Translations under genes and position numbers: made by a program | Shown: piece by piece, positions 1-10,984 of the stretch | How positions within the stretch are numbered: the first letter of the stretch is position 1 | How the letters are laid out: every line of letters begins with the position of its first letter | Source of the DNA: Sebastes aleutianus | Taxonomy: Eukaryota; Chordata; Actinopteri; Perciformes; Sebastidae | Reading direction: 5' to 3' | Assembly: GCA_916700875.1 (NCBI GenBank) | Contig: CAKAKS010000060.1 | Coordinates: 28,490,189-28,554,188 of the forward strand | Length of the DNA stretch: 64,000 nt | Notes under the pieces: generated by a model | Databases searched by the model: none | Seen by the model: the letters and a program-made list of their open reading frames with translations, nothing else | What the model was told of the DNA's origin: nothing

Positions 1-280
1 CAGGTCCTTGGAGGCCTTTCAAAGTTTAATGTGCTGTAATTGAGACTCCAACAGAGGATCCAAAGAGTCTTCCAAGAAACGATCCTCCAGCATCAAACAC
101 ACACCGCCATTTTAGTCTCGACTTAACGGGATATTTTCTTCAGATGTTGCCTTTTTTATTCTAAAAAGCTTAAAACTTCCAAGATATTCTGTTTGAATTC
201 TTCTCAAAAGTGTAATTTTGTACAAAAAGAAAGATTATCTTGTTTATTATACATTTTATTTAAAGACTCCAGTATGTGTT
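1..280. other. AT-rich non-coding stretch
   Basis: No coding, RNA or repeat signature beyond ordinary AT-rich sequence is seen here. Confidence 0.5.
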
Positions 281-284
281 CAAA

Positions 285-1830
285 AGCCTTTCTTAGTTAG
301 AAAATGGACCTTGAGGTGAGATTTTGTTGGTTTCCAAGGTCAAAAATTTACTTTTTACAACATGAATGTAAATATCTACATTTCTATGTCAACTGGGCAA
401 ATCCATCTTCTGATGAAGATCATTTGATATGATTGAAAGCTCCAGAGCAGCTACTAAATGGACCTTATGCTTAGATTTAGTCAGTTTTTAAGGTCAAGAA
501 TTAATTTTGAACCTTTAAGCCAACATGGACAAGAAGTCTTGAAAGTACTCATAAAAATAAATATAAACATTTACATTTCCGTGTCAACTGGGTAAGCTCC
601 ATCTGCTAATGCAGCCGGTTCGCAGGAAAAGGCGTATAAATGCCACGAGAATTCGTAAGGCATTTAGCGTAGGAATAGTATGTTTTTCTTGATTTCCATG
701 TGTCATTTGTATGCCAAGTATCCTGTACTGACTGACTTCTGTAAATATGTTAGTGATGTTTGTCACGTGACAATTGTCACGTTTCTTTATTGACTTTTGT
801 GACGTGTTTTCTGTAGTTGTTTCTGTACGTGTTTTACTTTGTTTACATACTTATTTTAAGCCCAACCATGATGTTATCCCTTATCCTAACTATGTGGTTT
901 TCTTGCCTGAACCTAACTGCAGATGTTTGAGTGGCGTACAAATGACACACGAAAAGGCTAAAATGTGTACTCATGACACTCAGAATGTCAACGTATTTAT
1001 ACGTCTTCGGAGACCAGGTTGGCTGGTCGTCAAAGTCAAAGACTATTTGGTCAGTACCCCTCTGTGTAACGTTTGGACGGACCAGGAACGGCGTGTCAAT
1101 AAACGTTCGTTACATGCATAGTATCCTTTCAAAATAAACTTCCATTTTCCCAGGAAGTTAGGTTTTGGCAACACAACCACTTAGTTAGGGTTAGGAAACA
1201 GTCGTGGTTGATTTTAACTTCACTGACTAACGACTGACTCACGACTGACTCACGGGACTAACGATACTAACGAGTCACGTGACTGACGACGTACGTGACA
1301 AAATAAGTCAACGTTACTTTGAGTTTCACGCGGGACACAAACACCGGTCTCCTGGTTGAAAGTCTTGTGTTTGTTTGACCCATCTACCTCCCCTTTCATC
1401 CGCCCTTTGGGGACTATCACCCTATTAATACTGCATCACTCACTCCGACCATCAAATGGGTTTACATTGGAGTTAGTTGAAAGCCCGGTTCGTCATAAAC
1501 TGGAGCTAAAGGGTGCCTCTGTGTGCTGAGGGGCACTTATCAAATGGCGGTATTTGACAAGTTGAGAGTGAGAACGGGTTGGCTGATGAAGATCATTTGA
1601 TATGATTGAAAGCTCCAGAGCAGCTACTAAATGGAATTTAGAAATTAACTTTGAATCTCAATCTTTTAAGCCAAACATAAAAGTCTTAAAAGTGCTTGGA
1701 AAAGAAACTAAATTCAAACATCTTCATTTCCAGGTCAACTGCGCAAATCCCACCTGCTGATGAAGATCATGTAATATGCTCAAAAGCTCCAAAACAGCTA
1801 CTAAATGACTGAATGAGAAAGAACATATTT
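285..1830. repeat. Tandem-like 155-195 bp repeat units, split by a large insertion
   Basis: Units sharing ...AAATGGAMYTT, a CAAGGTCAA-like box and GATGAAGATCAT recur at about 300, 457, 1630 and 1800. A 53-bp segment at 410-462 is repeated without a mismatch at 1583-1635, while the third version (about 1757-1806) is clearly diverged. A related copy lies reversed at about 24900-25200. A roughly 1-kb element (590-1580) interrupts the array. Confidence 0.6.
590..1582. mobile_element. Dispersed element with CAACCCG-type ends (family A), copy 1
   Basis: It contains the family hallmark stretch around 850-920 (ACTTATTTTAAGCCCAACC then CCTAAC-rich sequence), an inverted-repeat 5' arm near 632-722 that pairs with 930-1005, and a 3' end AGAACGGGTTGG. 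The target shows GCTAATG on the left and GCTGATG on the right, a possible imperfect duplication. A short degenerate ACTGACTCACG tandem lies at about 1222-1270. It has no coding capacity. The superfamily is not assigned. Confidence 0.55.
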
Positions 1831-1968
1831 AGATATAATTATATAAAATACCAAAGCTAGAAAACATTTACAGCTTCTTTCCTGTTCAGCATCAACACAT
1901 CAATCAGGGAATACAAATGAATTTCTTGAATATCAGATTGAGTCAGAAACAGCTCTGTGTCTGTTCTA

Positions 1969-2001
<33 letters not shown>

Positions 2002-2013
2002 TGTGTGTGTGTG
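1969..2013. repeat. (TG)n microsatellite
   Basis: A run of alternating TG with one TA interruption. Confidence 0.95.
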
Positions 2014-2104
2014 CGGACACGGCTAACGAAATCAAGCCTTCCCAGGAAAAAAAAGAAAACAGGCTCAACTTCAGCGATCCTTGGCTTAATTCTCATTGAA
2101 GCCC

Positions 2105-2420
2105 CAAATTGACATGTCTCCCTTGTGATCTTGACATATTATTAAGATTTAATGGTGGAATTATGATCATTAAAACAACATGACTGATACAGGGGGCAGA
2201 TGATGAGCTATTCATTTAACCTACTCTTCCTGTAATAATATTGAAACAGACAGTCTGCCAGTTATTAGATCATAATTAGCTGCTGCAATCTGTACGGAAT
2301 CCGAGGAAATGACGCCAAGTTAGCGGCGCGGCGCAGCTCGCTCTCCGTTTGGCCTGAGAGACACACGCAGACGTCGGCAGCCTTTTTCAGTCAGCTTCAT
2401 GAACTAACTGTAACAGTCAG
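2105..2420. promoter_or_regulatory. Repeat-poor block, candidate regulatory DNA
   Basis: Unique-looking sequence with homeodomain-type ATAATTAGCTGCTG near 2271 followed by a GC-rich GCGGCGCGGCGCAG patch near 2322. No open frame of note. The conserved-element guess rests only on texture. Confidence 0.25.
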
Positions 2421-2812
2421 TGTTGAGAGCAGTCCATGTCTGAATAAAGAGGAACATAATGAACCAGATGGTAGCTAATGAAAATAACTGGCACTGTTTT
2501 AATGACAGCGCTGCCGCACCAACATCAGGCCGTGTTGTGACTGACGTGGCACGCGTGTTTGTGTATTCAGATCCTTTACTTTACCACACTGTAAAAAATA
2601 CTCCACTACAAGTTAAAGTACTACATTCAAAACCCTACTTACTGTAAGTAAATGTATGTAAGTATTATCAGCAAAATGTTGCTAAAGAATGAAAAGTGAA
2701 AGTATTCATTGTGCGATAAAATGTTCCCTGTCAGTGTTTCACTGTAAGGGTTTTAGTCCCTCCCCTTCCGGTGGACCACCATAGGACCTTATTTATGAAA
2801 AAATATGTATGG

Positions 2813-3690
2813 TAGTTGAAGGTCTATTAGCAGAATTGGAATATAATACTCGTACTATATTTTTATTAGTGTATAATCACCTGAAACTAAGAATCATTGT
2901 GTTTTCGTTACCTTAAAATGAGCCCTTCATATCTACATCATGGATGTATTAAGAGAACTGGATTCAGCGTTGGAGGCGGGGCCCCGTTCATTCCTATGAA
3001 AGTTGCTCAGTGGCGCATGATGCCAAAATGGCTCGACTTCCGACTGGAAAACTACCCGGATCTTCCGGCAATCTTCCGCATCCATCAGGCCCATAGAGCA
3101 GGCGCAGTATCGTCCGCTCGGTCACATTGCTCGGTCACGGGGTCACAGCCGTCACGCTGTCGTCACGGCTTGCTAACCCCGCCTCCCAGCCCTCGCTCCA
3201 GTCTCCGTCTGGATCTCATTCACATTAACAGAGAAAGGAAAATTACTCTGGATTCGGCTATTAGTGCATTTTACAACTTTTAGGACTGAATGATTTAAAT
3301 AAGGGCTATTACAGTGTTCGTACTGGGAAGTTGATTCACCTGAAAAAAAGATATCCACTGAGTTACAGACGTCTCTTTCCCAATCCAAGTCTATGGGAGA
3401 AAGTCTTTTGGGCCCAATGGCATCACGTGACGGACACGGAAGTTTTAGTATCACCGTTTGGCCACTACGAAAATTGGTATCAGCGACCTGCGCTCTTCCT
3501 GGGGGCTCGATCTACACAGGGAGCGCAGAACGGACAAACCAAACACTGGCTCTAGAGAGAACCGTTCACGTTTTTACGTTACCTGAAGGCCACTGAAGTT
3601 CTCCGACACGCTTGGAAAGGGAGGAGTGAGCGCAGGGGTAGTCAGTTGGTTGGTACTACTAAATCCTTTTAGTTAAGTTTACTTAACTTA
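2813..3690 (+). mobile_element. Degenerate TTAA-type element, interrupted by another insertion
   Basis: 2820-2940 matches the 5' half of the intact 42705-43087 element (CTATTAGCAGAA..., CACCTGAAACTAAGAATC). 3525-3680 matches its 3' half (CAGAACGGACAAACCAAAC, ACGTTACCTGAAGGCCAC). The terminal inverted repeats are lost. Between the halves sits a different repeat (2937-3525). Confidence 0.6.
2937..3525 (+). mobile_element. Dispersed repeat (family D), innermost insertion
   Basis: It shares long stretches, in opposite orientation, with 10100-10535: the GTTGCTCAG-GGCGCATGA box, the block around ATTAGTGCATTTTACAAC, the CTATGGGAGAAAG box and the CACGTGACGGACAC box. Its open frames are short and not conserved between the two copies. 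Confidence 0.6.
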
Positions 3691-4099
3691 AGAAGTAGGA
3701 GATTTTTCTCAACACGTAAAGGAAAACTTCATCCTTTTAGTTTATCACAATCATTCAACATCAACACATCTGGAGATACGTGGTTTTCACTGGACAGGAA
3801 GGGGATGAAAAACTGTAATCTGAGCAGTGACTAAAGCCGTAGTGGAGTAAAAACTACAATATTTCCCTCTGAAATGTAGTGGAGTAAAAGTGTAAATATA
3901 ACATGAAATGGAAATATTGAAGTAAAGTACCTCAACTTGAGTGAATGTACTTCGTTACATCCCACCACTACTTATAACCAAGTAAAGTTCATCTTTGTTT
4001 TGCTTCTCTTTCTCTAGCTCTCTCCATACATACAATAAACACATGAAGCTCTGTGCTTTTCATGCATGGCTGACTAACACACCCTGGCTCTCTGATTTC

Positions 4100-4560
4100 C
4101 ATAAAGTGTGTGTATGTGTGTGTGCGTGCGTGCGTGCACCTACATCAACTGTGCCAGTTTAGCGATGAGAAATCTGCACCCTCAGCTGTTTTTTCCCCTT
4201 TTGCACAGAAGAGAGAGAAACCACACTGTAGGCGTCCCTCTCTCCTACAGTAGCTCGTCCCTCCGGCATTTCTCCAGGTAGCGTTCGCCAAAGTCGTCCT
4301 ATTAATAAGCAACATATTTGATTTTCAATGCATTGTCTCAGCCCCCCCTCCCCAAAAAAATGTGATACGTATGGTCGGGGCAGAATTATTCAGAGGAGTC
4401 GGAGAGTGTGGGAGACGTGTCACGCCGCCCTGGGGTGCCCAACATGCTTCGGGAGGGTGACAACGTGGAGCTCACCAGCTCAGACGCCCCGGGTGAGCAG
4501 CGAGCTGAGAACGCCGAATCCTGCATTTAGATTTCATTTTTCCTTGTCACAACATGAATT
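4100..4560. other. Microsatellite then GC-richer non-coding DNA
   Basis: (TG)n-like sequence at 4106-4138 is followed by unremarkable unique sequence. A short open frame at 4328-4627 shows no recognisable domain. Confidence 0.4.
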
Positions 4561-4693
4561 GTTTAGCACATATATATACAGTATATACAATCCACAGAAG
4601 AGTTTGAGGGTTTCAATACAACATTGATCGCTTCTAATTTACTAATATATATGTTGTACGTTGTAGGTTTAAGAAAGACACAAACAGCTATGT

Positions 4694-5075
4694 AAAAAAA
4701 AAAAAAAAAAAAGGAGTTGCAAGTTGTAATTTTTTCCAACAGACACCTCCTATTTTTGAAGTTTGCAGAGAGCACGGCTAGCTGTTTACCTCTGCTTCAA
4801 GTCTTTATGCTAAGCTACGCTAATCACCTCCCGGCTCCAGCTCATGTCACAGACATGAGACATGGGATAAAAATAATAATGATAATAATAAACTTTATTT
4901 ATAGAGCACTTTTCTAAACAAATGTTACAAAGTGCTTCACATAATAGCAAAAAATAAAAATTGCAAAGTACCTGGGGACTTAAGATGAGAACAGGCAACT
5001 ACAATAAAAACAATGAATACAAAATACGAATAAAAACAGAATAAAACAAGATAAATAAAATAGATAAACCAAGAG
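4694..5075. repeat. Poly(A) run and LINE/SINE-type 3' tail
   Basis: A run of 19 A ends near 4712. About 4865-4945 contains ATAAACTTTATTTATAGAGC and AAAGTGCTTCACA, the reverse complement of the tail at 44850-44905 (AAGTGCTCTATAAATAAAG). Such tails are typical of teleost L2-like LINEs and the SINEs that use them; the family is inferred. Confidence 0.5.
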
Positions 5076-5079
5076 GAAG

Positions 5080-6060
5080 CCTAAGTAGCTAAAATCAGTG
5101 TAGCTATGGTGATGATTTTTTGGAGAGAATGCATAAATGGATCTTTTTCATGTTGAATTACTTCATTAGATACCATCAGAGCTACGACACATACAGAAAT
5201 AATAATACTTAGCTAGATTTGGGAGTTAGCAAAGCACTAGCAGGGCAGTACGTTATGTACGTTATTTAAATGTATTTTAATGTCAAAAATATCGCTAATT
5301 TATCTTAATAAAACACAAACTATGTTGTAAGAGAGACAACAGGTTAAAAGACCAAACCTGTGATTTGTTAAATATGAAATAATGGAAATATTGTACCTTT
5401 GAATCTTGTATATTCTCCGCCAATAAAATGTGTTTGAAAAAAAATGTTGTCTTCTACAAAATAATGTTCAAATACAACTAAACTGCATTCTCAATTACGT
5501 TTTGTTGGAAACCTTCCAGATTATGGTCACACTTAAACACTTTTAAACACTTTTAAACACTTTTAAACACGTGGTCGACGTTGTAAATTCTCCTGGGAGT
5601 AAGTCCGGTGTTTGTTGATTTCCGCGGACTAACATTATAAACGTATTTGTGATACGTCAAACGGAATCCGCGACAAAATACGTTTCCCTCGAAACTATTC
5701 ACAACGCAGTTTCGTTGTATGGGAATGTAATGATTTTGCAGCCATCACATTTATAGAAACAAATTTGTTTGTGGAATAACATACTAAGATGGGGAGTTTT
5801 CTTTTAAACTGTATTCACTCGGTTATCTCCATTTTAATAAACTCACTTCCTTCATAGATTTTACTTTTTTATAGCAGGAGAGAGAAATCTGTATTTAAAT
5901 GACAATGAAAACAAAACAATGTGCAACAACCAAATTAGAGCTGAGATTGACTGAGATCAGTTTTAAATCATATTTTACAATTTTTACAAGTTGGTGAACT
6001 TTTTAATTGTGTGGTTGTTTTAAAAGTGGTTAATTTTTTTCTTTTCTTTTCCCATTTATT
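5080..6060. other. AT-rich DNA with a 10-bp minisatellite
   Basis: Four 10-bp units (TTTTAAACAC, first unit ACTTAAACAC) lie at 5531-5570. Otherwise nothing recognisable. Confidence 0.6.
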
Positions 6061-6880
6061 CCGACAAACAGGTGCTGTGTGTTTTGAGCCTAATGAGGAT
6101 TAACTGGGAGCTGCCTCCACACCTGTTACTGGTTGCCCGTTACTGCTCCTCCAGTATAAAGGTGTGTGAGTCTCTCACTCCTCTGTTTGGCACTCAGACT
6201 GGAGAGCTGCACTTATTTCACTTTTTGGCTCTTTACTTTCTGCCTTTGTGTCAAGTTTTACATCTCATGCCAACAAGGCGACTGTGTAACTCTCTAATAA
6301 AAGCACATAGGATGTAAAGACTCCAACAAGAGCACGTCTCAGTCGCAAAGTTCAGAGACTATTTGCAGACAAAACAATAACATGAGATGGGAGCCTGCTG
6401 CTCTGCCCATTGCTGCCCTTGGTTAGGGAGTGGTGAGCAGCGGTGACTGTGTCCTGTGCTGATTACAGTGCTGATGGGCCTCCGTTTGTCACTGCTCCTG
6501 CTAGCTCCAGCGCCGAGCAGCAGGGTTCCCTGATTACTTAATTGCTTGTAAGAGCTCATTAAAGCTTCCTATCCATCATAAGTCGTATGGCGAGTATCAA
6601 TTTCAGAGTGAGAGATGGAGAGAGAGAGAAAGAGATGCTAAGAACTCTGATGAGCAATTAGTGACGTGAAACGACTTTGAATTGTTGTAGTTTCATTTCT
6701 TTGGGAAATAATGTGGAATTCATCACATGGATGGATGCTGCTGTGTTACCAGATGATAAACATATCCCTGATTTCTCTCTCCCACATCTCCTGAAAGTTT
6801 TGGAGTGAAGAAACTGGGAAAACTGGGTCTTGTTTTTAGATTATAAAGGACAAAGTTGTGTGGATCCAAGAAAACAAAAT
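6061..6880. other. Non-coding block, partly candidate regulatory
   Basis: 6340-6570 is repeat-poor with ATTACTTAATTGCTTGTAAG near 6532. The short frame at 6072-6317 has no known domain. Confidence 0.3.
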
Positions 6881-6882
6881 AC

Positions 6883-7578
6883 TAGGGCTGTCAAAGGTAA
6901 CGCGTTAATGCAAATCCGTTTTAACAAGACTAATTTCTTTAACGCATTAATGCAACTTGAGATTTTTTAGGTTGTAGCGAGCTCAGTTTTAAAGCGAGAG
7001 TGAAGATATTGGCTTCATATGATACTAGAAAACCTAAACGATGTCAGCTTGTCGTGAAGGAGGATAAATAACACTCCAAACATCCTCTAAATTTTGGCGA
7101 GGAAATTCTGGCATGGCCATTTTCAAAGGGGTCCCTTGACCTCTGAACTCAAGATATGTGAATGTAAATGGGCTTTATCGGTACCCACGAGTTTCCCCTT
7201 TACAGACATGCCCACTTTATGACAATCACATGCAGTTTGGGGCAAGTTATAGTCAAGTCAGCACACTGACACACTGACAGCTGTTGTTGCCTGTTGGGCT
7301 GCAGTTTGCCATGTTATGATTTGAGTATATTATTTTATGCTAAAGGCAGTACCTGTGAGGGTTTCTAGACAATATCTGTCATTGTTTTGTGTTGTTAATT
7401 GATTTCCAATAATAAATATATACATACATTTGCATAAAGCAAGCATATGTTTCCACTCCCATGTTGATAATTAATTACTTGACAAATCTCCCTTTGAGGT
7501 ACATTTTGAACAGATAAAACAAAAAAGATTAATTTGCGATTAAACCAGATTTACTATTTTAATCAATTGACAGCCCCA
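6883..7578 (+). mobile_element. Complete non-autonomous hAT-type element, 696 bp (family C copy 1)
   Basis: The ends are TAGGGCTGTCAA and TTGACAGCCCCA, inverted with one mismatch, and the flanks carry a perfect 8-bp duplication CAAAATAC at 6875-6882 and 7579-7586. An 8-bp duplication is the hAT signature. The interior shares most of its length with 12893-13601 and contains no transposase. Confidence 0.85.
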
Positions 7579-7589
7579 CAAAATACATG

Positions 7590-8700
7590 TTCAAATATTT
7601 TCATAAGAAGAGGAAAATGTTTTTTTTCCACTGTGGCATATTCCAACAGATTTATTTCTGCTTTAGGATCATAATATTGCATGAGGATAAAAGACCTCAC
7701 ACTTGCATTTCTGTCCTCTGAAACCCCCTCAGCTGAATTCTCTGCTCACATCTGAAGCACACACAAACACCTTTCGAGCTAAACGGTCATTTTGCTAGTC
7801 TCACTGATGTTGGTCTTGATGGGTTATGGACTTTTGCCATCCTTTTTTTTTTCTGCTGTGATCCCAAAAAGGGAGGGGAGAAAACATTCAGTAATTTGGA
7901 TCCATAGCTTAGAAGAGCTTTACAAGATACTCACAATCTTACCAGGTGCAAAATTAGAATTGGATGCTGTTCGTATTAATTGGTGATCATTTGCAAAGCG
8001 GGTGGAAAAAACGTCTTTTGCCAAGAGCAAGTCTTACAAGCCCCCAGCTGGGGTTGTCAGGGGCAGGCTTGTTGGCATTGTGGCAGCATATGTTTGGTGC
8101 CAAGAACACCATTGATTTGCATTTCTTTTATATGAATTTTACAAAGCAGAAATGCTCTTTTGTGCAGAAGTGATCCCAAAAGTGAGTGTTGCAATTAATC
8201 ACAAGTGAAATTTATCGGCTGATGAAAAGCCATAATTCTACTTGCAATCTTTTTTTCATTTTTTTTTTTTTTCCAGTTTTTTTTTTTTTTAAGAAAAAGT
8301 GGCAGCATCTGCAGTGCAGTCGCACTCGCTTTTTGATGAATGTGCCTTTAAAGCTGTGCAGTTTGGCTCCATTTAAAACTGGCTCGGAGGAAGAAAAACA
8401 GCAGTGCGATCTTTGAGATACTGCAAATGCCATAAGTCATGAAAATAGTTCTTCTGTCTCAAAAACAAGCACTGCATAATGCCGTCGAGTGACGCAAAAC
8501 TTGAAAAAGTGCTTGCATGATTGAAACGAGATTGTGACACGAGCAAATGAATATTAAGTACGATTTGAAACTTGTCTCAGATTGTCTCAATATCGTGTGA
8601 CGGAGACGTAAAAATAACTCTCAGCATTCAAGAAACCTGGATACAACAACCACACAGTCCTTTCAAATATTGATTCAGATTTGGTTCATAATTATTTGAT
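7590..8700. other. Non-coding DNA with poly(T) tracts
   Basis: T-rich runs at about 7838-7851 and 8250-8291. GGTGATCATTTGC near 7981 and GCAATTAATCAC near 8190 give a homeodomain-rich feel. Short frames here follow the T and A runs. Confidence 0.35.
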
Positions 8701-8737
8701 GCACCTACCGCATGTCATCAAGACCTATTGGGACATC

Positions 8738-8763
8738 TAATTGATCCAATTAAGCAATTAATT
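8738..8763. promoter_or_regulatory. Palindromic homeodomain-type site cluster
   Basis: TAATTG-ATC-CAATTA is a perfect inverted repeat (8738-8752), followed directly by AGCAATTAATT. Paired TAAT cores with a 3-bp spacer suit dimeric homeodomain binding. The neighbourhood (8700-8900) is repeat-poor. Confidence 0.35.
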
Positions 8764-8899
8764 CTTTGGTAGGATTAGAGACGATCAGGCTTGTATGTGT
8801 AGAGACGAGGCCGGCCCTGCCAAGAGATGGACAGGCTCCAGGTTTTTGCTTCATCTCCAAGATGGCTCCAGATGGGTTGGGGGCTTGAGACTCATCTGT

Positions 8900-9720
8900 G
8901 GCCAACTGGTCCAAACCTCACACTGAGACTAGCCTACAGTATCATAGACTCGCAGTCCCACTGCGACATATTCCAGCATCTTGTTGTCAATATTGGAAAA
9001 TCATGATTAAATGATGCATCTCCCTGCTGACCTCTCTCCTCTCGGTGCTTTAAATGAGCCCTGTGGAGTTTTCTTGTAAACAACAAACACCAAAACACAC
9101 TGTGTGTATCCTCGAGCTCCAACACACATGTTTAATGCATTTTCCTCCCCATTAAACATCAGCAAAGACATTTTTTATGTTTTAAAACCAGCTTTCGTAT
9201 TTTGGAGGGATTATTGATCATAGTTATCAATTCTCGATAGGTAAAAAATGGTTAAATTTAGCACCAAATCTGTGTAACAAATGGTATCAACCCAAAAATT
9301 GCTGCAGCAACTTATGAGACATAAGTGAGCATGGGAATGGCCATCATATACTTCTATCACAATGCTCTAAGCCTTTATACACTTACACAATTAATTTAAA
9401 ATAATTTATTCGTTGATTAATTCATGTTTGTTACTGACACACAGTGCTGAGCTGCATCTCAAATTCATCTTCAGGTTCCCAGCTTTCAGATGATGTACAC
9501 CACTTCTATGTGACATCTACTGTTGACCTGCTACCTCCCCCTAAAGACCCCCTGTACCACCCTAAAAAAGACAAACACGGGTCTATTGTGGGTCTCAGAG
9601 GGTTAAATAGCATGTTTGCATTTGGCAACATCAGTTTTCACTCTGTTACCCCTCAGTAGACAAGTGCAGCCATATCTAACTGAAATGGAAAGAGACTCTG
9701 TCTGTAGTATCTTGACGCAG
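8900..9720. other. Non-coding DNA, possible old repeat at 9470-9610
   Basis: The segment with CAGATGATGTACACCAC and ACCTCCCCCTAAAGACCC (9480-9600) looks like a dispersed teleost repeat. The frame across it has no known domain. The rest is unremarkable. Confidence 0.3.
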
Positions 9721-9729
9721 AATATTTGT

Positions 9730-10020
9730 GCATGGTTAAAGTCGCGGTTAACGCTGTAACAGGTGGTTAACATTGTGAAACAGTTGCAGTTAGGTTTCGG
9801 CAACAGAACCACTTGGTTAGGATTAGAAAAAACATCATGGTTTGTCTTAAAATAAGTATGCTTGTTATTCAACTTAAGCTGCAGACGTAACATGATGTGA
9901 CTCAGTGATGTAATGTCAGGTGACATAACGTCGTGAGTAAAAATCACTCAAGTTTTGGTTTCACACGGGACACGACGCCAGTCCCCTGACTGAAAGTAAT
10001 GTGTTTGTTTGACACACAGC
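9730..10020 (-). mobile_element. Family A fragment, copy 2
   Basis: It holds the family blocks CAGTTAGGTTTCGGCAACA and TGGTTAGGATTAG, CTTAAAATAAGTA (reverse of the 850 block), and TTTCACACGGGACACGACG, in the same relative order as at 36900-37300. Confidence 0.55.
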
Positions 10021-10099
10021 TCGCTCTCTGTCCATATTTGTGTGAGCTTTTGCACCCAAATGACGTGTGTACATGCAACCAGGTGTATTGGGACCCAAG

Positions 10100-10535
10100 G
10101 GAGCTCAGCAAGCCCCCTGGAAGACAGCCGGGATTTGAAGCAAATTTTCATAGTGGCCAAACAGCGGTACTACAACTTCTGTGTCCGTCACGTGATGCCA
10201 TTGAGCCCAACAAGTCTTTCTCCCATAGACTTACATTGGCAAAGAGATGTCTGTAAATCAGCGGATATCTTTTTTTTTTTAGGTATGGTATGAACACTTG
10301 AATAGTCCTTATTTAAATCATTATGTCCTAATGTTGTAAAATGCACTAATAGCTGAATCCAGAGTTATTTCCCTTCCTCCGTTCATGTGAATGAGACCCA
10401 GACCGAGGCTGGACCGCGGGCTGGGAGGCGGAGATAAAGGCCCAATGAATGCGGAAGATCCGGGTACTCTATCACTCGGCAGTTGAGCCATTTTAGTTTC
10501 ATGCGCCGCTGAGCAACTCTCATCATACCTGTACT
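10100..10535 (-). mobile_element. Dispersed repeat family D, second copy
   Basis: Reverse-orientation match of 2998-3490: CCGTCACGTGATGCCATTGA, CTCCCATAGACTTACATTG, TAAAATGCACTAATAGC and GGAAGATCCGGGTA. Confidence 0.6.
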
Positions 10536-10539
10536 TCAA

Positions 10540-10980
10540 ATGGCTTTTTTTCTTTGTTTTTTAAATGGTCCATACAGTAAATAGTATCAAAAAAGAGTTT
10601 GATATAATGAACATCTTGACAGATAATTACAACTTTTAAAAACGCTGAATAATTTCCTAGCATGACGGTGTATGTTTGACTGAAAATGAACTACAGTGTT
10701 TGTGTGGATGTTCATTTTAATGAAGGATCATGTCACTCAGTGCATGTGATGTGTGATTTTACTAGTTTTAGGACAATGATGGAACTCTGTGGCGTAGACA
10801 ATAACACATACAGTAACAAGTTTGGGCTGCACTTGTTAGTAGGATCCATACTTTTCATGATATTAGTTGACCATTAAGAAAAATATTTAAGATTTCCTGA
10901 ACAGATTGAAATCACTCAAAGTTTAATTTGCATGAAAAACAGAAGAGACATTCTGATATGAATCACTGACATGATACAAA
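10540..10980. other. AT-rich DNA, nothing recognised
   Basis: No repeat, RNA or coding signature was recognised. Confidence 0.4.
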
Positions 10981-10984
10981 CTGG

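Larger units (their letters stand above)
2555..3968. mobile_element. Split ACTTAAGTAC-type element (family B), copy 1, hosting nested insertions
   Basis: The left part (about 2555-2755) and right part (about 3835-3968, ending in TTCGTTACATCCCACCACTAC) match the two halves of the intact copy at 25785-26248. The middle is replaced by later insertions (2813-3690). The ends resemble CAGTGGTGGAAR...TTACTTTCYACCA. Confidence 0.6.

Noticed and set aside
4563..4775. Frame with poly-Phe
   Set aside because: Generated by the A19 run at 4694-4712 read on the minus strand.
5531..5570. Short direct repeats as a CRISPR-like or regulatory array
   Set aside because: Simple 10-bp tandem without spacers in a vertebrate genome; a minisatellite.
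9444..9659. 71-codon frame that looks protein-like
   Set aside because: The DNA resembles a dispersed repeat and the protein has no known domain; not called a gene.
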